Assembly (NCBI GenBank): GCA_014378155.1 | Contig: JACMOF010000352.1 | Location: 1 to 12,497, forward strand | Direction: 5' to 3' | Origin: Caulobacter sp. | GTDB lineage: Bacteria > Pseudomonadota > Alphaproteobacteria > Caulobacterales > Caulobacteraceae | Length of the DNA stretch: 12,497 nt | Shown: positions 6,080 through 12,497 of the stretch, piece by piece | How the letters are laid out: every line of letters starts with the position of its first letter | Position numbering within the stretch: the stretch's first letter is position 1 | Made by a program: the position numbers and the translations under genes | Notes under the pieces: model-generated | The model's database searches: none | What the model saw: the letters and a program-made list of their open reading frames with translations, nothing else | What the model was told of the DNA's origin: nothing

Positions 6080-6343
6080 CTACTTCGCCGGCCGAGACAC
6101 CGACGGACCTTCCATCTTCTGCGGGTCGGTATTGATCGGCGGAAGGTTCGACGGCCGCATGGTCAGGCGCTCGATCGGGTAGACCGTGCCGCACTTCATC
6201 CACTTCTCCGCCCAGGCGCCGCCGCGCTCGCCGCAGCGCTCCTTCGGCCAAACATAAAAATAGTGGTAGGCGAAGACGCTGGCGCACGAGACCAGGAAGA
6301 TGCCGAAGAAGATCTTCTGCAGCTGGATGATGTTGCTCTTCAT
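6080..6343 (-). CDS. Hypothetical 87-residue single-pass membrane protein
   Basis: Starts MKSNIIQLQK followed by a hydrophobic aromatic-rich segment (about 11-31, ending FAYHYFYVW), then a soluble tail with C37 and C51 set in a pattern C-x3-GG-x-W...C, and a proline-rich end. GAGG lies about 6 nt before the ATG. The two cysteines, if the tail is periplasmic, could form a disulfide. The stretch L-V-S-C20 resembles a lipobox, but the hydrophobic run continues past it, so a membrane anchor is more likely than a lipoprotein. I do not recognise a named family; similar short C...GG.W...C proteins are common in alphaproteobacteria. It is convergent with the adenosyltransferase and divergent from etfB, 253 nt upstream. 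Confidence 0.75.
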   Translation of the reverse strand: MKSNIIQLQKIFFGIFLVSCASVFAYHYFYVWPKERCGERGGAWAEKWMKCGTVYPIERLTMRPSNLPPINTDPQKMEGPSVSRPAK

Positions 6344-6523
6344 GAACGCCTCATAATCGCCCGCCGAGCCAGTGGCCAGAGGGTTCTACGCACACCCGCG
6401 CCAGCGCGGCGCCACGCCAATCCTCAGCTTCGGTGTGCAGCGCAGCAGACGCGGCCGCGCAAGTGGCCTACGATTGTTTGAACGCCTCGGCCGATAATGC
6501 ATTACGCTTACGTCAGGGGAAAC

Positions 6524-6551
6524 TTGCAAACCTGCCGCAACGCGCTAATTC
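6524..6551 (+). promoter_or_regulatory. Candidate promoter for etfB-etfA
   Basis: TTGCAAA (6524-6530), 13 nt, GCTAATTC (6544-6551): spacing is right and the -10 matches GCTANAWC at seven of eight positions. A start near 6557 would give a leader of about 40 nt that contains the AGGAGG at 6579-6584. The -35 is weaker than consensus after TTG. Confidence 0.4.
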
Positions 6552-6596
6552 CGTCGGCGCAGGCAGGAAAAACTAGCCAGGAGGCGGCGTAGACCG

Positions 6597-7343
6597 ATGA
6601 AGGTTCTGGTCCCGGTCAAACGGGTTATCGATTATAATGTGAAGGTCCGGGTGAAGCCCGATCAGACCGGCGTCGACCTTGCGAACGTCAAGATGTCGAT
6701 GAACCCCTTCTGTGAGATCGCGGTCGAGGAAGCCGTGCGTCTCAAGGAAAAGGGCGTCGCTACCGAGATCGTGGTGGTCAGCATTGGTCCGCAACAGGCG
6801 CAGGAAACCATTCGCACCGCCCTGGCCATGGGCGGCGATCGCGGCATCCTGATCGTCACCGACGCCGATCCCGAGCCGCTGGCCGTCGCCAAGCTGCTGG
6901 CCGCCGTGGCCGCCGAGGAACAGCCGAACCTGATCCTGATGGGCAAGCAGGCCATCGACGGCGACAACAACGCCGTCGGCCAGATGCTGTCGGCCCTGCT
7001 GGGCTGGCCGCAAGCCACCTATGCCTCGGCCGTCGAGGTTTCCGGTTCGACCGCCAAGGTCACCCGCGAGGTCGATGGCGGCCTGCAGGTGCTGGACGTC
7101 GATCTGCCGGCCGTGATCACCGCCGACCTGCGCCTCAACGAGCCGCGCTACGCCTCCTTGCCCAACATCATGAAGGCCAAGAAGAAAGAGATCGCCAGCA
7201 AGACCGTCGCCGACTACGGCGTCGATGTCGCGCCGCGTCTCAAGGTGGTCAAGGTCGCCGAGCCCGCCAAGCGTTCGGCGGGCGTCAAGCTCGAAACCGC
7301 CGCCGATCTCGTTTCCAAGCTGAAAACCGCGGGGGTGCTCTGA
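6597..7343 (+). CDS. etfB: Electron transfer flavoprotein, beta subunit
   Basis: 248 residues, the usual length. Together with the alpha subunit it forms the soluble FAD/AMP-containing ETF that accepts electrons from acyl-CoA dehydrogenases and related flavoenzymes and hands them to ETF-ubiquinone oxidoreductase. Hallmarks are the N-terminal [19 protein letters not shown], the AMP-binding segment G116-KQAIDGDNN125 and the beta-ETF signature [22 protein letters not shown] (about 176-197), which contains the dehydrogenase recognition loop with its anchoring Leu (L188 in SLPNIM). AGGAGG lies 12 nt before the ATG. Its TGA overlaps the etfA ATG by one base (TGATG), so the two subunits are translated together. 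Confidence 0.98.
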   Translation: MKVLVPVKRVIDYNVKVRVKPDQTGVDLANVKMSMNPFCEIAVEEAVRLKEKGVATEIVVVSIGPQQAQETIRTALAMGGDRGILIVTDADPEPLAVAKLLAAVAAEEQPNLILMGKQAIDGDNNAVGQMLSALLGWPQATYASAVEVSGSTAKVTREVDGGLQVLDVDLPAVITADLRLNEPRYASLPNIMKAKKKEIASKTVADYGVDVAPRLKVVKVAEPAKRSAGVKLETAADLVSKLKTAGVL

Positions 7344-8284
7344 TGGCCGTTCTCGTCGTCGCCGATAACGACAACGCGCACCTGCGCGATGGCACCCACA
7401 AGACGGTCACCGCCGCCCTGAAACTGTCGTCCGAGGTGGACGTGCTGGTTCTGGGGTCGGGCGCCGACGCCGTGGCCGCCCAAGCGGCCAAGATCACCGG
7501 GGTGCGCAAGGTGCTGCTGGCCCAGAGCGACGCTCTCGGCCACGGTCTGGCCGAGGCGCAGGCCGACGCCGTGCTGGCCCTGGCGGGTAACTACGACGCG
7601 ATCCTCGTGCCCGCCACCTCGGGCGGCAAGAACTTCGCGCCGCGCGTCGCCGCAAAGCTGGATGTGGCCCCGATCAGCGAGATCGTCGAGGTCGTCTCGG
7701 CCGACACCTTCACCCGCCCGATCTATGCCGGCAACGCCCTCGAGACCGTCCAGACCTCGGACGCCAAGAAGGTGATCACCGTGCGCCCCACCGCCTTCGC
7801 GGCGGCGGAAGAAGGCGGCTCGGCCCCCGTGGAAACCGTCGGCGGCGCGGAAGCCGGCCAGGCCCGCTTCGTCAGCGAAGAGATGGTCAAGTCCGACCGT
7901 CCGGAACTGGCGGCCGCCAAGATCGTGGTCTCCGGCGGTCGCGCCATGGGGTCGGCAGAGGAGTTCTCCAAGGTCATCGAGCCGCTGGCCGACAAGCTGG
8001 GCGCCGCCGTCGGCGCCTCGCGTGCGGCAGTCGATGCGGGCTATGCGCCGAACGACTACCAGGTCGGCCAGACCGGCAAGGTCGTCGCCCCGGCGCTGTA
8101 CATCGCCATCGGCATCTCGGGCGCCATCCAGCACCTGGCTGGCATGAAGGACAGCAAGATCATCGTCGCCATCAACAAGGACAGCGACGCCCCGATCTTC
8201 CAGGTCGCCGACTACGGCCTGGTGGGCGACTACAAGACCGTCGTACCCGAACTGATGGCCGCCCTGACGGCGGCTGGTAAGTAA
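7343..8284 (+). CDS. etfA: Electron transfer flavoprotein, alpha subunit
   Basis: 313 residues, standard length. The N-terminal domain (1 to about 190) pairs with the beta subunit. The C-terminal FAD-binding domain is clear: [14 protein letters not shown] (195-208), [12 protein letters not shown] (223-234), [11 protein letters not shown] (240-250) and the alpha-ETF signature [19 protein letters not shown] (252-270) followed by IIVAINKD (273-280) and the terminal adenine-binding VADYGLVGD (288-296). It is coupled to etfB by a one-base overlap and the unit ends at a strong terminator 26 nt after the stop. No partner dehydrogenase or ETF:quinone oxidoreductase is in the window. Confidence 0.98.
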   Translation: MAVLVVADNDNAHLRDGTHKTVTAALKLSSEVDVLVLGSGADAVAAQAAKITGVRKVLLAQSDALGHGLAEAQADAVLALAGNYDAILVPATSGGKNFAPRVAAKLDVAPISEIVEVVSADTFTRPIYAGNALETVQTSDAKKVITVRPTAFAAAEEGGSAPVETVGGAEAGQARFVSEEMVKSDRPELAAAKIVVSGGRAMGSAEEFSKVIEPLADKLGAAVGASRAAVDAGYAPNDYQVGQTGKVVAPALYIAIGISGAIQHLAGMKDSKIIVAINKDSDAPIFQVADYGLVGDYKTVVPELMAALTAAGK

Positions 8285-8309
8285 GGCTTTCGCGGATAGC
8301 GGAATAGAG

Positions 8310-8340
8310 AAGGCCCGGGAGCGATCCCGGGCCTTTTTCT
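8310..8340 (+). terminator. Rho-independent terminator after etfBA (possibly bidirectional)
   Basis: AGGCCCGGG (8311-8319), 6-nt loop, CCCGGGCCT (8326-8334), then TTTTCT. The 9-bp stem extends by one A-T pair. On the other strand the stem is followed by TTCTCTATT, so it may also end the convergent small-peptide gene. Confidence 0.93.
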
Positions 8341-8368
8341 TTGGGCGCTGCGATGAAGGCGGGGCCCC

Positions 8369-8500
8369 TCACTTCGGGCTGTGGATCGGCATGGTGGCCG
8401 ACCACACCGCGTCGCCGTCCCGCAGCGGCGGGCCGACCTTGTCGCCGGCGGCAACCAGCAGCGACAGAACGGCGACGGCGGCGATCAGGAGGAGTTTCAT
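8369..8500 (-). CDS. 43-residue exported peptide, hypothetical
   Basis: ATG 8498-8500 to TGA 8369-8371 encodes MKLLLIAAVAVLSLLVAAGD and a short polar tail VGPPLRDGDAVWSATMPIHSPK. The first 18 residues form a canonical Sec signal peptide (two-residue n-region with Lys, Leu/Ala core, AA before G), leaving a mature peptide of only about 24-25 residues; an uncleaved membrane-anchored form is also possible. AGGTG lies about 7 nt before the start. Codon use is strongly GC3 like the neighbours, supporting real coding. It is divergent from the LysR gene across 127 bp and convergent with etfA. I recognise no family. By position it is the natural target of the LysR regulator. Confidence 0.7.
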   Translation of the reverse strand: MKLLLIAAVAVLSLLVAAGDKVGPPLRDGDAVWSATMPIHSPK

Positions 8501-8595
8501 CGGAGCACCTGTGAGCAAGAATGTCAGCCTCGTCGGCCTGTGCCGCTAAAATGGTCCGACAAAGCGGGGTTTACGAACGACGGTATCTGGGCGAC

Positions 8596-8616
8596 CTTGT
8601 CAGCCTGACTAACAAG
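8596..8616. promoter_or_regulatory. Candidate LysR operator, CTTGT-N11-ACAAG
   Basis: A perfect inverted repeat with 11 nt between arms, containing the T-N11-A core typical of LysR-family boxes, 11 nt before the LysR start codon. Nested within it is the odd palindrome GTCAG-C-CTGAC (8599-8609). TGTCAGCCT recurs at 8522-8530, near the divergent small gene, 76 nt away. A -10-like GCTAAAAT lies at 8545-8552. Confidence 0.6.
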
Positions 8617-8627
8617 CCTGAGCCGCG

Positions 8628-9521
8628 ATGCGCCTGCCGCCCTTCCTGACCTTGACCGCCTTGGAGGCCGCCGCCCGGCACCGCAGCTATAGCCGCGCGG
8701 CGCGGGAGTTGTTCGTCACCCACGGCGCGGTGAGCCAACAGATCCGCAAGCTGGAGGACGAACTGGGAACAAAGTTGTTCGTCCGCCAGGGCAACGCCAT
8801 GATCCCCACCGCCACCGGCCAGCGCCTGGCCGATCAGGTCACAGCGGCGCTGGCCACTCTGCGCGCCGGGGTCGATGACGCCCGCGAGGCGACGCGCGGT
8901 CCTCTGGTGATCAGCAGCAGCGCCGCCTTCGCCAGCCGCTGGCTGGTCACTCGCCTGGCCCGGCTGGCGGCGGACACCGGCGAGCCGGACCTGATCGTCC
9001 GCGCCGAGGACCGCGTCGCCGACCTGACCACCGACGGCGTCGACATCGCCCTGCGGTTCGGCTGCGGCGTGTGGCCCGGCGTCGAGGTCGCCACCCTGAT
9101 GATCGAGCGGGTGTTTCCGGTCTGCAGCCCCGACTTCCTGGCAAAGCACCCGATCCGCGAGACGCGGGATCTGCTGGACGTGCCGCTGCTGCGCCATGTC
9201 GGCCTGCCCTGGTCGATCTGGTTGACCGCCATGGGGGTGGAAGAGGCGCCGCGCCAGCAGGGCCTGGCCTTCGAGGACACCGCCCTGATGCTCGACACGG
9301 CCGCCCATGGGGTAGGCGTGGCCCTGGCCCGCAGCGGGCTGGCGGAACGCGACCTCAGCGAGGGCCGGCTGGTGCGGCCGTTCTCCGGCGAGGTCAGCGT
9401 CGAGACCGGCAACCACTTCGTCTGGCGCGCCGACAGCCCCAAGCTGGCTCGCATCCTCAAGCTGCGCGACTGGTTCCTGGCCGAAACCGCAACGGCCCGA
9501 GCGGAAACGACGGCCGGCTAG
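8628..9521 (+). CDS. LysR-family transcriptional regulator, GcvA-like
   Basis: 297 residues, normal LysR length. The winged helix-turn-helix is residues about 6-64, with S20-YSRAARELFVTHGAVSQQIR40 as the DNA-reading helices and LEDELGTKLFVRQG following. The effector-binding domain (about 91-285) begins GPLVISSSAAFASRWLVTRL, and the RVADLTTDGVDIALRFG segment (129-145) with a WPGVEV motif is characteristic of the GcvA/AmpR-like group. Such regulators usually bind next to their own promoter and activate a divergent gene; the T-N11-A repeat just upstream and the divergent exported-peptide gene fit that. Its TAG overlaps the GH9 gene's TAG (CTAG), so the two are convergent with no spacer. The effector is unknown. 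Confidence 0.95.
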   Translation: MRLPPFLTLTALEAAARHRSYSRAARELFVTHGAVSQQIRKLEDELGTKLFVRQGNAMIPTATGQRLADQVTAALATLRAGVDDAREATRGPLVISSSAAFASRWLVTRLARLAADTGEPDLIVRAEDRVADLTTDGVDIALRFGCGVWPGVEVATLMIERVFPVCSPDFLAKHPIRETRDLLDVPLLRHVGLPWSIWLTAMGVEEAPRQQGLAFEDTALMLDTAAHGVGVALARSGLAERDLSEGRLVRPFSGEVSVETGNHFVWRADSPKLARILKLRDWFLAETATARAETTAG

Positions 9522-11221
9522 CTTCCCCGGGCTAGACCGAACAGGCCCGCCGCCAGCAGCAGGGCCGCGTTCTCGCTGGTCTGGCCTTCGTTGGAGGCCC
9601 AGGAGCCGTCGGCCTCGCAGGCGTCCACGAAGCACTTGGCGGGCGGGGTTCCGGCCTCGATGACCGCCTTCAGCCGCGGGTCGGCCCCGGTCAGCCCGCC
9701 ATTGGGGCCGCCACTGGCCCAGCCCGGCATGACGATCCCCCAGACCCGGCAGGTCCAGTGATACGGACGCCGCGTGGCGCGCGCGCCGTGGCCGGTGACG
9801 AAGCCATGGTCCAGGGCGTTGCAGCCCAGGACATAGTCGAGCAGGCGCTGGGCTGTCTCGCGCGCGCCCTCGCCGCCCAGCTCGCTGGCGAACAGGCACA
9901 GCACGGCGGTGTTCAGCGCCAGCTCGACCGAGCCCCAGATGTAGGCCTCGGGCCGAACCGTGAATCCGTAGGGATCTTCGGCGACAGAGCCCGCGACGAC
10001 CTTGGCGGCTTCCAGGATCGCCGCCCGCGCCGTGGCCCCGGCCTCGCCCGTCGTTCGCGCCAAGCTCATCACGCCCAGCAACTGAGGTCCCGGCCAGAAG
10101 AACGGGAAGACGCCCAGGTCCTTTACGCCGGCGGTCGCGCGCGCGGCGAGCTGAGGCGCGCCGGTCAGGACGGCCATCTCGCACGTCGCCCAGAGGATCT
10201 CCTGGCGCGGATCGGGGTCGGTATAGGCATAGTCGTCGTGCACGACCTTGGGGTGGGCCTCAAGCCAGTCCCAGGCGCGCAGGGCAGCGGCCTTGCAGCG
10301 GGCCGCGAACTCAGGGTCGAGCGGCGCGAACACGCGCGCGGCCTGCAGCATAACGCCAACGAACACCCCCGCGTCGAGGCTGGACGCGCCCTGGGCGGCG
10401 CGCGGATGCGGATCGCGCTCGGGCGGCTGGCCCCAGGCGTATTGGCCGCTGGAATCGACCTTGTGCAGCACCGAACCGTCAGGGTTCTGCATCTTCAGCA
10501 GCCACTCCAGGCCCCAGCGCGCCTGTTGCAGCAGGTCGTCCAAGCCTGGCCAGGTTTGGGGAACGCCAAGGGTCAGGGCCTGGGCGGCATCCGGTCGCAG
10601 GGTGTGCAGCCACAGCATCTGACTGACGCTGATCGCCGCCATGTGGGACCACTTGCCGTAGTCACCAGCATTGTACCAGCCACCCGTCAGGTCACGCGAT
10701 GCGCCATCGACGAGCAGGGCGGCCTCGCTGAGATGGCCCGCCGCGTGCTGGATCCCGGTCACGGGGTCATCGAGCGCGACATTGGCCCGGATCAGAAAGA
10801 AGGCGCGGGCGGCGTCGCGGACCAGCGGGGCGTAGATCGCCGGCCCGACCTCGAACGGCGCCGAGGCGAGCCTGGCGATCCGCACCCGGTAGCGGCCCGC
10901 CCGGCTCAAGGCCGAGAAGTCGCCGGTCCGCACATGTTCGCCTGCCGTGGCGGTCGCGTCGTGAACCTCCGGGTCCAGCCGACCGCTGAAGACCCGTTGG
11001 CCCGCCAGGGTCTCGACCGTGAACGGCCGAGCCCCCTTATCGCCGGGCGGGACCGGTAGGACGAAGCGCTTGGCGGCCTTGGGCAGGAAGCCCAGTTGGT
11101 TGAGCCGGGGTCCGGGAAGTGGCGCGCCGGCGCCGGAGCCGCGCGCCGCGCCAAGGGCCAGCAGACCGGCCGCCACCGCCGTCAGGCCCCGCCGGGTCAG
11201 CGCGCTTGGAGAGTTCGACAT
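9518..11221 (-). CDS. Exported glycoside hydrolase family 9 protein with N-terminal Ig-like domain
   Basis: 567 residues. A Tat-like signal (L-T-R10-R-G-L, hydrophobic to about 28) is followed by PRLNQLGFLPKAAKRF, the start of the CelD-type Ig-like domain (about 37-125), and an (alpha/alpha)6 barrel (about 130-565). GH9 landmarks are G180-GWYNAGDYGKW191 with the putative catalytic base D187, the PG...GGPN region (499-507) and N544-E545 near the end with E545 as likely proton donor before ENAALL. The first acidic residue of the usual DAGD motif is Asn184, and the usual PHHR motif is diverged (RRPYHW, 485-489). GH9 enzymes cleave beta-1,4-glucans, and some are exo-glucosidases or glucosaminidases; substrate here is uncertain and true cellulase activity should not be assumed. 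A candidate promoter lies just upstream. Confidence 0.9.
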   Translation of the reverse strand: MSNSPSALTRRGLTAVAAGLLALGAARGSGAGAPLPGPRLNQLGFLPKAAKRFVLPVPPGDKGARPFTVETLAGQRVFSGRLDPEVHDATATAGEHVRTGDFSALSRAGRYRVRIARLASAPFEVGPAIYAPLVRDAARAFFLIRANVALDDPVTGIQHAAGHLSEAALLVDGASRDLTGGWYNAGDYGKWSHMAAISVSQMLWLHTLRPDAAQALTLGVPQTWPGLDDLLQQARWGLEWLLKMQNPDGSVLHKVDSSGQYAWGQPPERDPHPRAAQGASSLDAGVFVGVMLQAARVFAPLDPEFAARCKAAALRAWDWLEAHPKVVHDDYAYTDPDPRQEILWATCEMAVLTGAPQLAARATAGVKDLGVFPFFWPGPQLLGVMSLARTTGEAGATARAAILEAAKVVAGSVAEDPYGFTVRPEAYIWGSVELALNTAVLCLFASELGGEGARETAQRLLDYVLGCNALDHGFVTGHGARATRRPYHWTCRVWGIVMPGWASGGPNGGLTGADPRLKAVIEAGTPPAKCFVDACEADGSWASNEGQTSENAALLLAAGLFGLARGS

Positions 11222-11247
11222 CCTGGCCGCCCCGCTTCGTTCGACCT

Positions 11248-11276
11248 AAGGTAGCGCTTTGCCCCACCCTCGACAA
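11248..11276 (-). promoter_or_regulatory. Candidate promoter for the GH9 gene
   Basis: Read on the minus strand: TTGTCGA (11276-11270), 14 nt, GCTACCTT (11255-11248). Spacing fits the Caulobacter-type consensus and five of seven -35 and six of eight -10 positions agree. A start near 11241 would leave a leader of about 20 nt before the ATG at 11221. Confidence 0.35.
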
Positions 11277-11293
11277 TCGCGGCCGCCGCGCCA

Positions 11294-11307
11294 GGTTCAC
11301 GGGAACC
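11294..11307. promoter_or_regulatory. Candidate operator palindrome GGTTC-ACGG-GAACC
   Basis: Perfect 5-bp arms around 4 nt, placed about 20 nt upstream of the candidate GH9 -35 element in the GH9-hbd gap. Size and symmetry are right for a dimeric regulator, but a short palindrome can occur by chance and no regulator is assigned. Confidence 0.3.
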
Positions 11308-11431
11308 CATCGTGGACATCGACAACAGCGTTCCCCAGTCCTGAGCCCAATCAGGCGTGGGAGAAGGTCGTTCCCGCAGCGGCGGCGGTGATCCGGGGCA
11401 AGGGGAGAGCTTGGAAAGGAGAGACGCGACC

Positions 11432-11611
11432 ATGGAGCCGCTTGACCTTGGAACAGGCTCGAATGCGTGGGTCCCCGCCCTTGCCGCCGCAGCGCAGCAA
11501 AGTCTTGGCGACGGTGGGGGTGCTCGTGCTAGAAAAGCAGGCATGAAATTGGACGGGACGCGCAAGGCCCCGCTCCGCCTCGAAAACGGCCCTCTGACAA
11601 GGCTAGCCTGA
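11432..11611 (+). CDS. Possible 59-residue upstream frame abutting hbd (uncertain)
   Basis: ATG 11432 (MEPLDLGTGSNAWVPALAAA...) has AAGGAG 10 nt upstream, and its TGA (11609-11611) is directly followed by the hbd ATG. An internal in-frame ATG at 11543 would give a 22-residue leader (MKLDGTRKAPLRLENG...). Third-position GC is near 60 percent, lower than the real genes, and no family is recognised. The TGA|ATG junction and the weak hbd ribosome binding site make a coupled leader conceivable; chance is at least as likely. Confidence 0.25.
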   Translation: MEPLDLGTGSNAWVPALAAAAQQSLGDGGGARARKAGMKLDGTRKAPLRLENGPLTRLA

Positions 11612-12490
11612 ATGACGGATATCAAGACGGTCGGCGTGATCGGCGCGGGCCAGATGGGGTCGGGCATAGCCCATGTCGTCGCCCTGGCCGGCTACGAGGT
11701 CAGGCTGCACGACATCTCGCGCGAGCGCATCGACGCCGGCCTGGCCCTGATCGAGAAGAACATGGCCCGCCAGGTGAGCCGCGGGATCATCGACGAGGCC
11801 GCCATGGCCGCCGGCCTGGCCCGCATCACCGCCGCCGAGGCCATCGCCGACATCGGCGCGACCGACCTGGCCATCGAGGCCGCCACCGAGAACGAAGAGC
11901 TCAAGAAGGCGATCTTCCGCAGCCTGCAGCCCCACCTGGGCGCCGACACCCTGCTGGCCTCCAACACCTCGTCGATCTCGATCACCCGCCTGGCCAGCGC
12001 CACCGACCGCCCCGAGCGGTTCATCGGCCTGCACTTCATGAACCCCGTCCCGCTGATGAAGCTGGTCGAGATCATCCGCGGCATCGCCACCGACGTGCCC
12101 ACCTACGAGCGCGCCGTGGCCTTCGCCAAGTCGCTGGGCAAGATCACGTCCAACGCCGAGGACTTCCCGGCCTTCATCGTCAACCGCGTGCTGGTGCCGA
12201 TGATCAACGAGGCGATCTACACCCTGTACGAGGGCGTGGGCACGGTCGACGCCATCGACACCGCCATGAAGCTGGGCGCCAACCATCCGATGGGCCCACT
12301 GGAGCTGGGCGACTTCATCGGCCTGGACACCGTGCTGAGCATCATGAACGTGCTGCACGAGGGCCTGGCCGACAGCAAGTATCGCCCCTGCCCGCTGCTG
12401 GTGAAGTATGTCGAGGCCGGCTGGCTGGGCAAGAAGGCCGGGCGCGGCTTCTACGACTACCGCGGGGATGTTCCGGTCCCGACGCGGTAG
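11612..12490 (+). CDS. hbd: 3-hydroxybutyryl-CoA dehydrogenase
   Basis: 292 residues, complete, ending 7 nt before the window edge. It interconverts 3-hydroxybutyryl-CoA (or short-chain 3-hydroxyacyl-CoA) and acetoacetyl-CoA with NAD(P). The N-terminal Rossmann fold has G11-AGQMG16 and the acidic D34 after strand 2, favouring NAD. Catalytic residues line up with the family: S120 (NTSSI), H141 (GLHFMNPVP), E153 (LVEII) and N191 (IVNR), with the same 12-residue His-Glu and 50-residue His-Asn spacing as the human enzyme. The C-terminal dimer domain has HPMGPLELGDFIGLD (225-239) and the closing GKKAGRGFYDY (273-283). The start has only a weak AAGG site upstream. It fits functionally with etfBA, 3.3 kb away on the same strand. 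Confidence 0.96.
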   Translation: MTDIKTVGVIGAGQMGSGIAHVVALAGYEVRLHDISRERIDAGLALIEKNMARQVSRGIIDEAAMAAGLARITAAEAIADIGATDLAIEAATENEELKKAIFRSLQPHLGADTLLASNTSSISITRLASATDRPERFIGLHFMNPVPLMKLVEIIRGIATDVPTYERAVAFAKSLGKITSNAEDFPAFIVNRVLVPMINEAIYTLYEGVGTVDAIDTAMKLGANHPMGPLELGDFIGLDTVLSIMNVLHEGLADSKYRPCPLLVKYVEAGWLGKKAGRGFYDYRGDVPVPTR

Positions 12491-12497
12491 GCGGCGG

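Larger units (their letters stand above)
11222..11611. other. Divergent intergenic region between GH9 and hbd genes
   Basis: 390 bp with no secure gene. It holds the candidate GH9 promoter, a perfect palindrome GGTTC-N4-GAACC (11294-11307), an imperfect inverted repeat at 11334-11361 (arms CCCA..CCTGA and TCAGG..TGGG around GCCCAA), a possible promoter for hbd (TTGGCG 11505-11510, 18 nt, CTAGAA 11529-11534), and the doubtful short frame that ends exactly at the hbd start. Confidence 0.5.

Noticed and set aside
6395..6403. L-V-S-C in the 87-residue protein as a lipobox
   Set aside because: The hydrophobic stretch continues well past the cysteine, which fits a membrane helix better than a lipoprotein signal.
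7214..8134. A 306-codon minus-strand frame opposite etfA
   Set aside because: Gly/Asp/Arg-rich mirror of a well-supported gene.
8571..10184. A 537-codon open frame on the minus strand spanning the LysR gene and the end of the GH9 gene
   Set aside because: It is antisense to LysR and out of frame with GH9, its product is Arg/Gly/Ala-rich with no domain, and long shadow frames are expected in such GC-rich coding DNA.
9758..11059. A 433-codon plus-strand frame opposite the GH9 gene
   Set aside because: Low-complexity composition, no recognisable domain and no ribosome binding site; the GH9 frame has clear motifs.
11603..12358. A 251-codon minus-strand frame opposite hbd
   Set aside because: His/Gln/Gly-rich shadow composition and no family; hbd on the plus strand is unambiguous.
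1..12497. Phage, transposon, CRISPR, toxin-antitoxin or defence system
   Set aside because: No transposase, integrase, repeat-spacer array, nuclease or toxin-like pair was visible; the 77-residue/TetR pair lacks any toxin motif.

Overview
The window is GC-rich with strongly GC-biased third codon positions in the solid genes. Gene content, protein style and promoter-like sites resembling the Caulobacter housekeeping-sigma consensus (TTGaCgS, 10-14 nt, GCTANAWC) suggest a chromosomal segment from a Caulobacter-like alphaproteobacterium. That placement is by recognition; no search was run. I saw no tRNA, rRNA, insertion sequence, CRISPR array or phage gene.

Left part (1-3245): the tail of an alpha/beta hydrolase, then a divergent pair of exported enzymes, a sugar-phosphate isomerase/epimerase-like TIM-barrel protein (minus) and a class C beta-lactamase-family serine hydrolase (plus). 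A hairpin repeat follows, then a 61-residue orphan Flp-pilin-like protein.

Regulator block (3242-4805, minus strand): a 77-residue helical protein translationally coupled (ATGA) to one TetR regulator, followed across a strong GC hairpin by a second TetR regulator with a TTG start.

Central energy-metabolism block (4970-8340): a candidate promoter, a HIG1/Rcf1-like two-helix membrane protein, PduO-type cob(I)alamin adenosyltransferase, a convergent 87-residue membrane protein, then etfB-etfA with its own candidate promoter, one-base overlap and a clear terminator. The last gene (11612-12490) is a 3-hydroxybutyryl-CoA dehydrogenase. ETF passes electrons from acyl-CoA dehydrogenases to the respiratory chain, the dehydrogenase acts in the same beta-oxidation/hydroxybutyrate chemistry, and adenosylcobalamin serves methylmalonyl-CoA mutase in propionyl-CoA use. 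The set is coherent for short-chain acyl-CoA catabolism. From memory, HIG1-adenosyltransferase-etfB-etfA-hbd is a recurring order in alphaproteobacteria.

Between etfA and hbd lies a different module (8369-11221): a 43-residue exported peptide gene divergent from a GcvA-like LysR regulator with a textbook T-N11-A inverted repeat, and a Tat-exported glycoside hydrolase family 9 enzyme. The LysR and hydrolase genes are convergent and share a CTAG stop overlap.

I do not see a clear new defence or mobile system. The most interesting items are the orphan pilin-like protein with an Ala(-1) cleavage site, the LysR/small-peptide divergon, the GH9 enzyme with NAGD instead of DAGD, the coupled small-protein/TetR pair, and the short reading frame abutting hbd.
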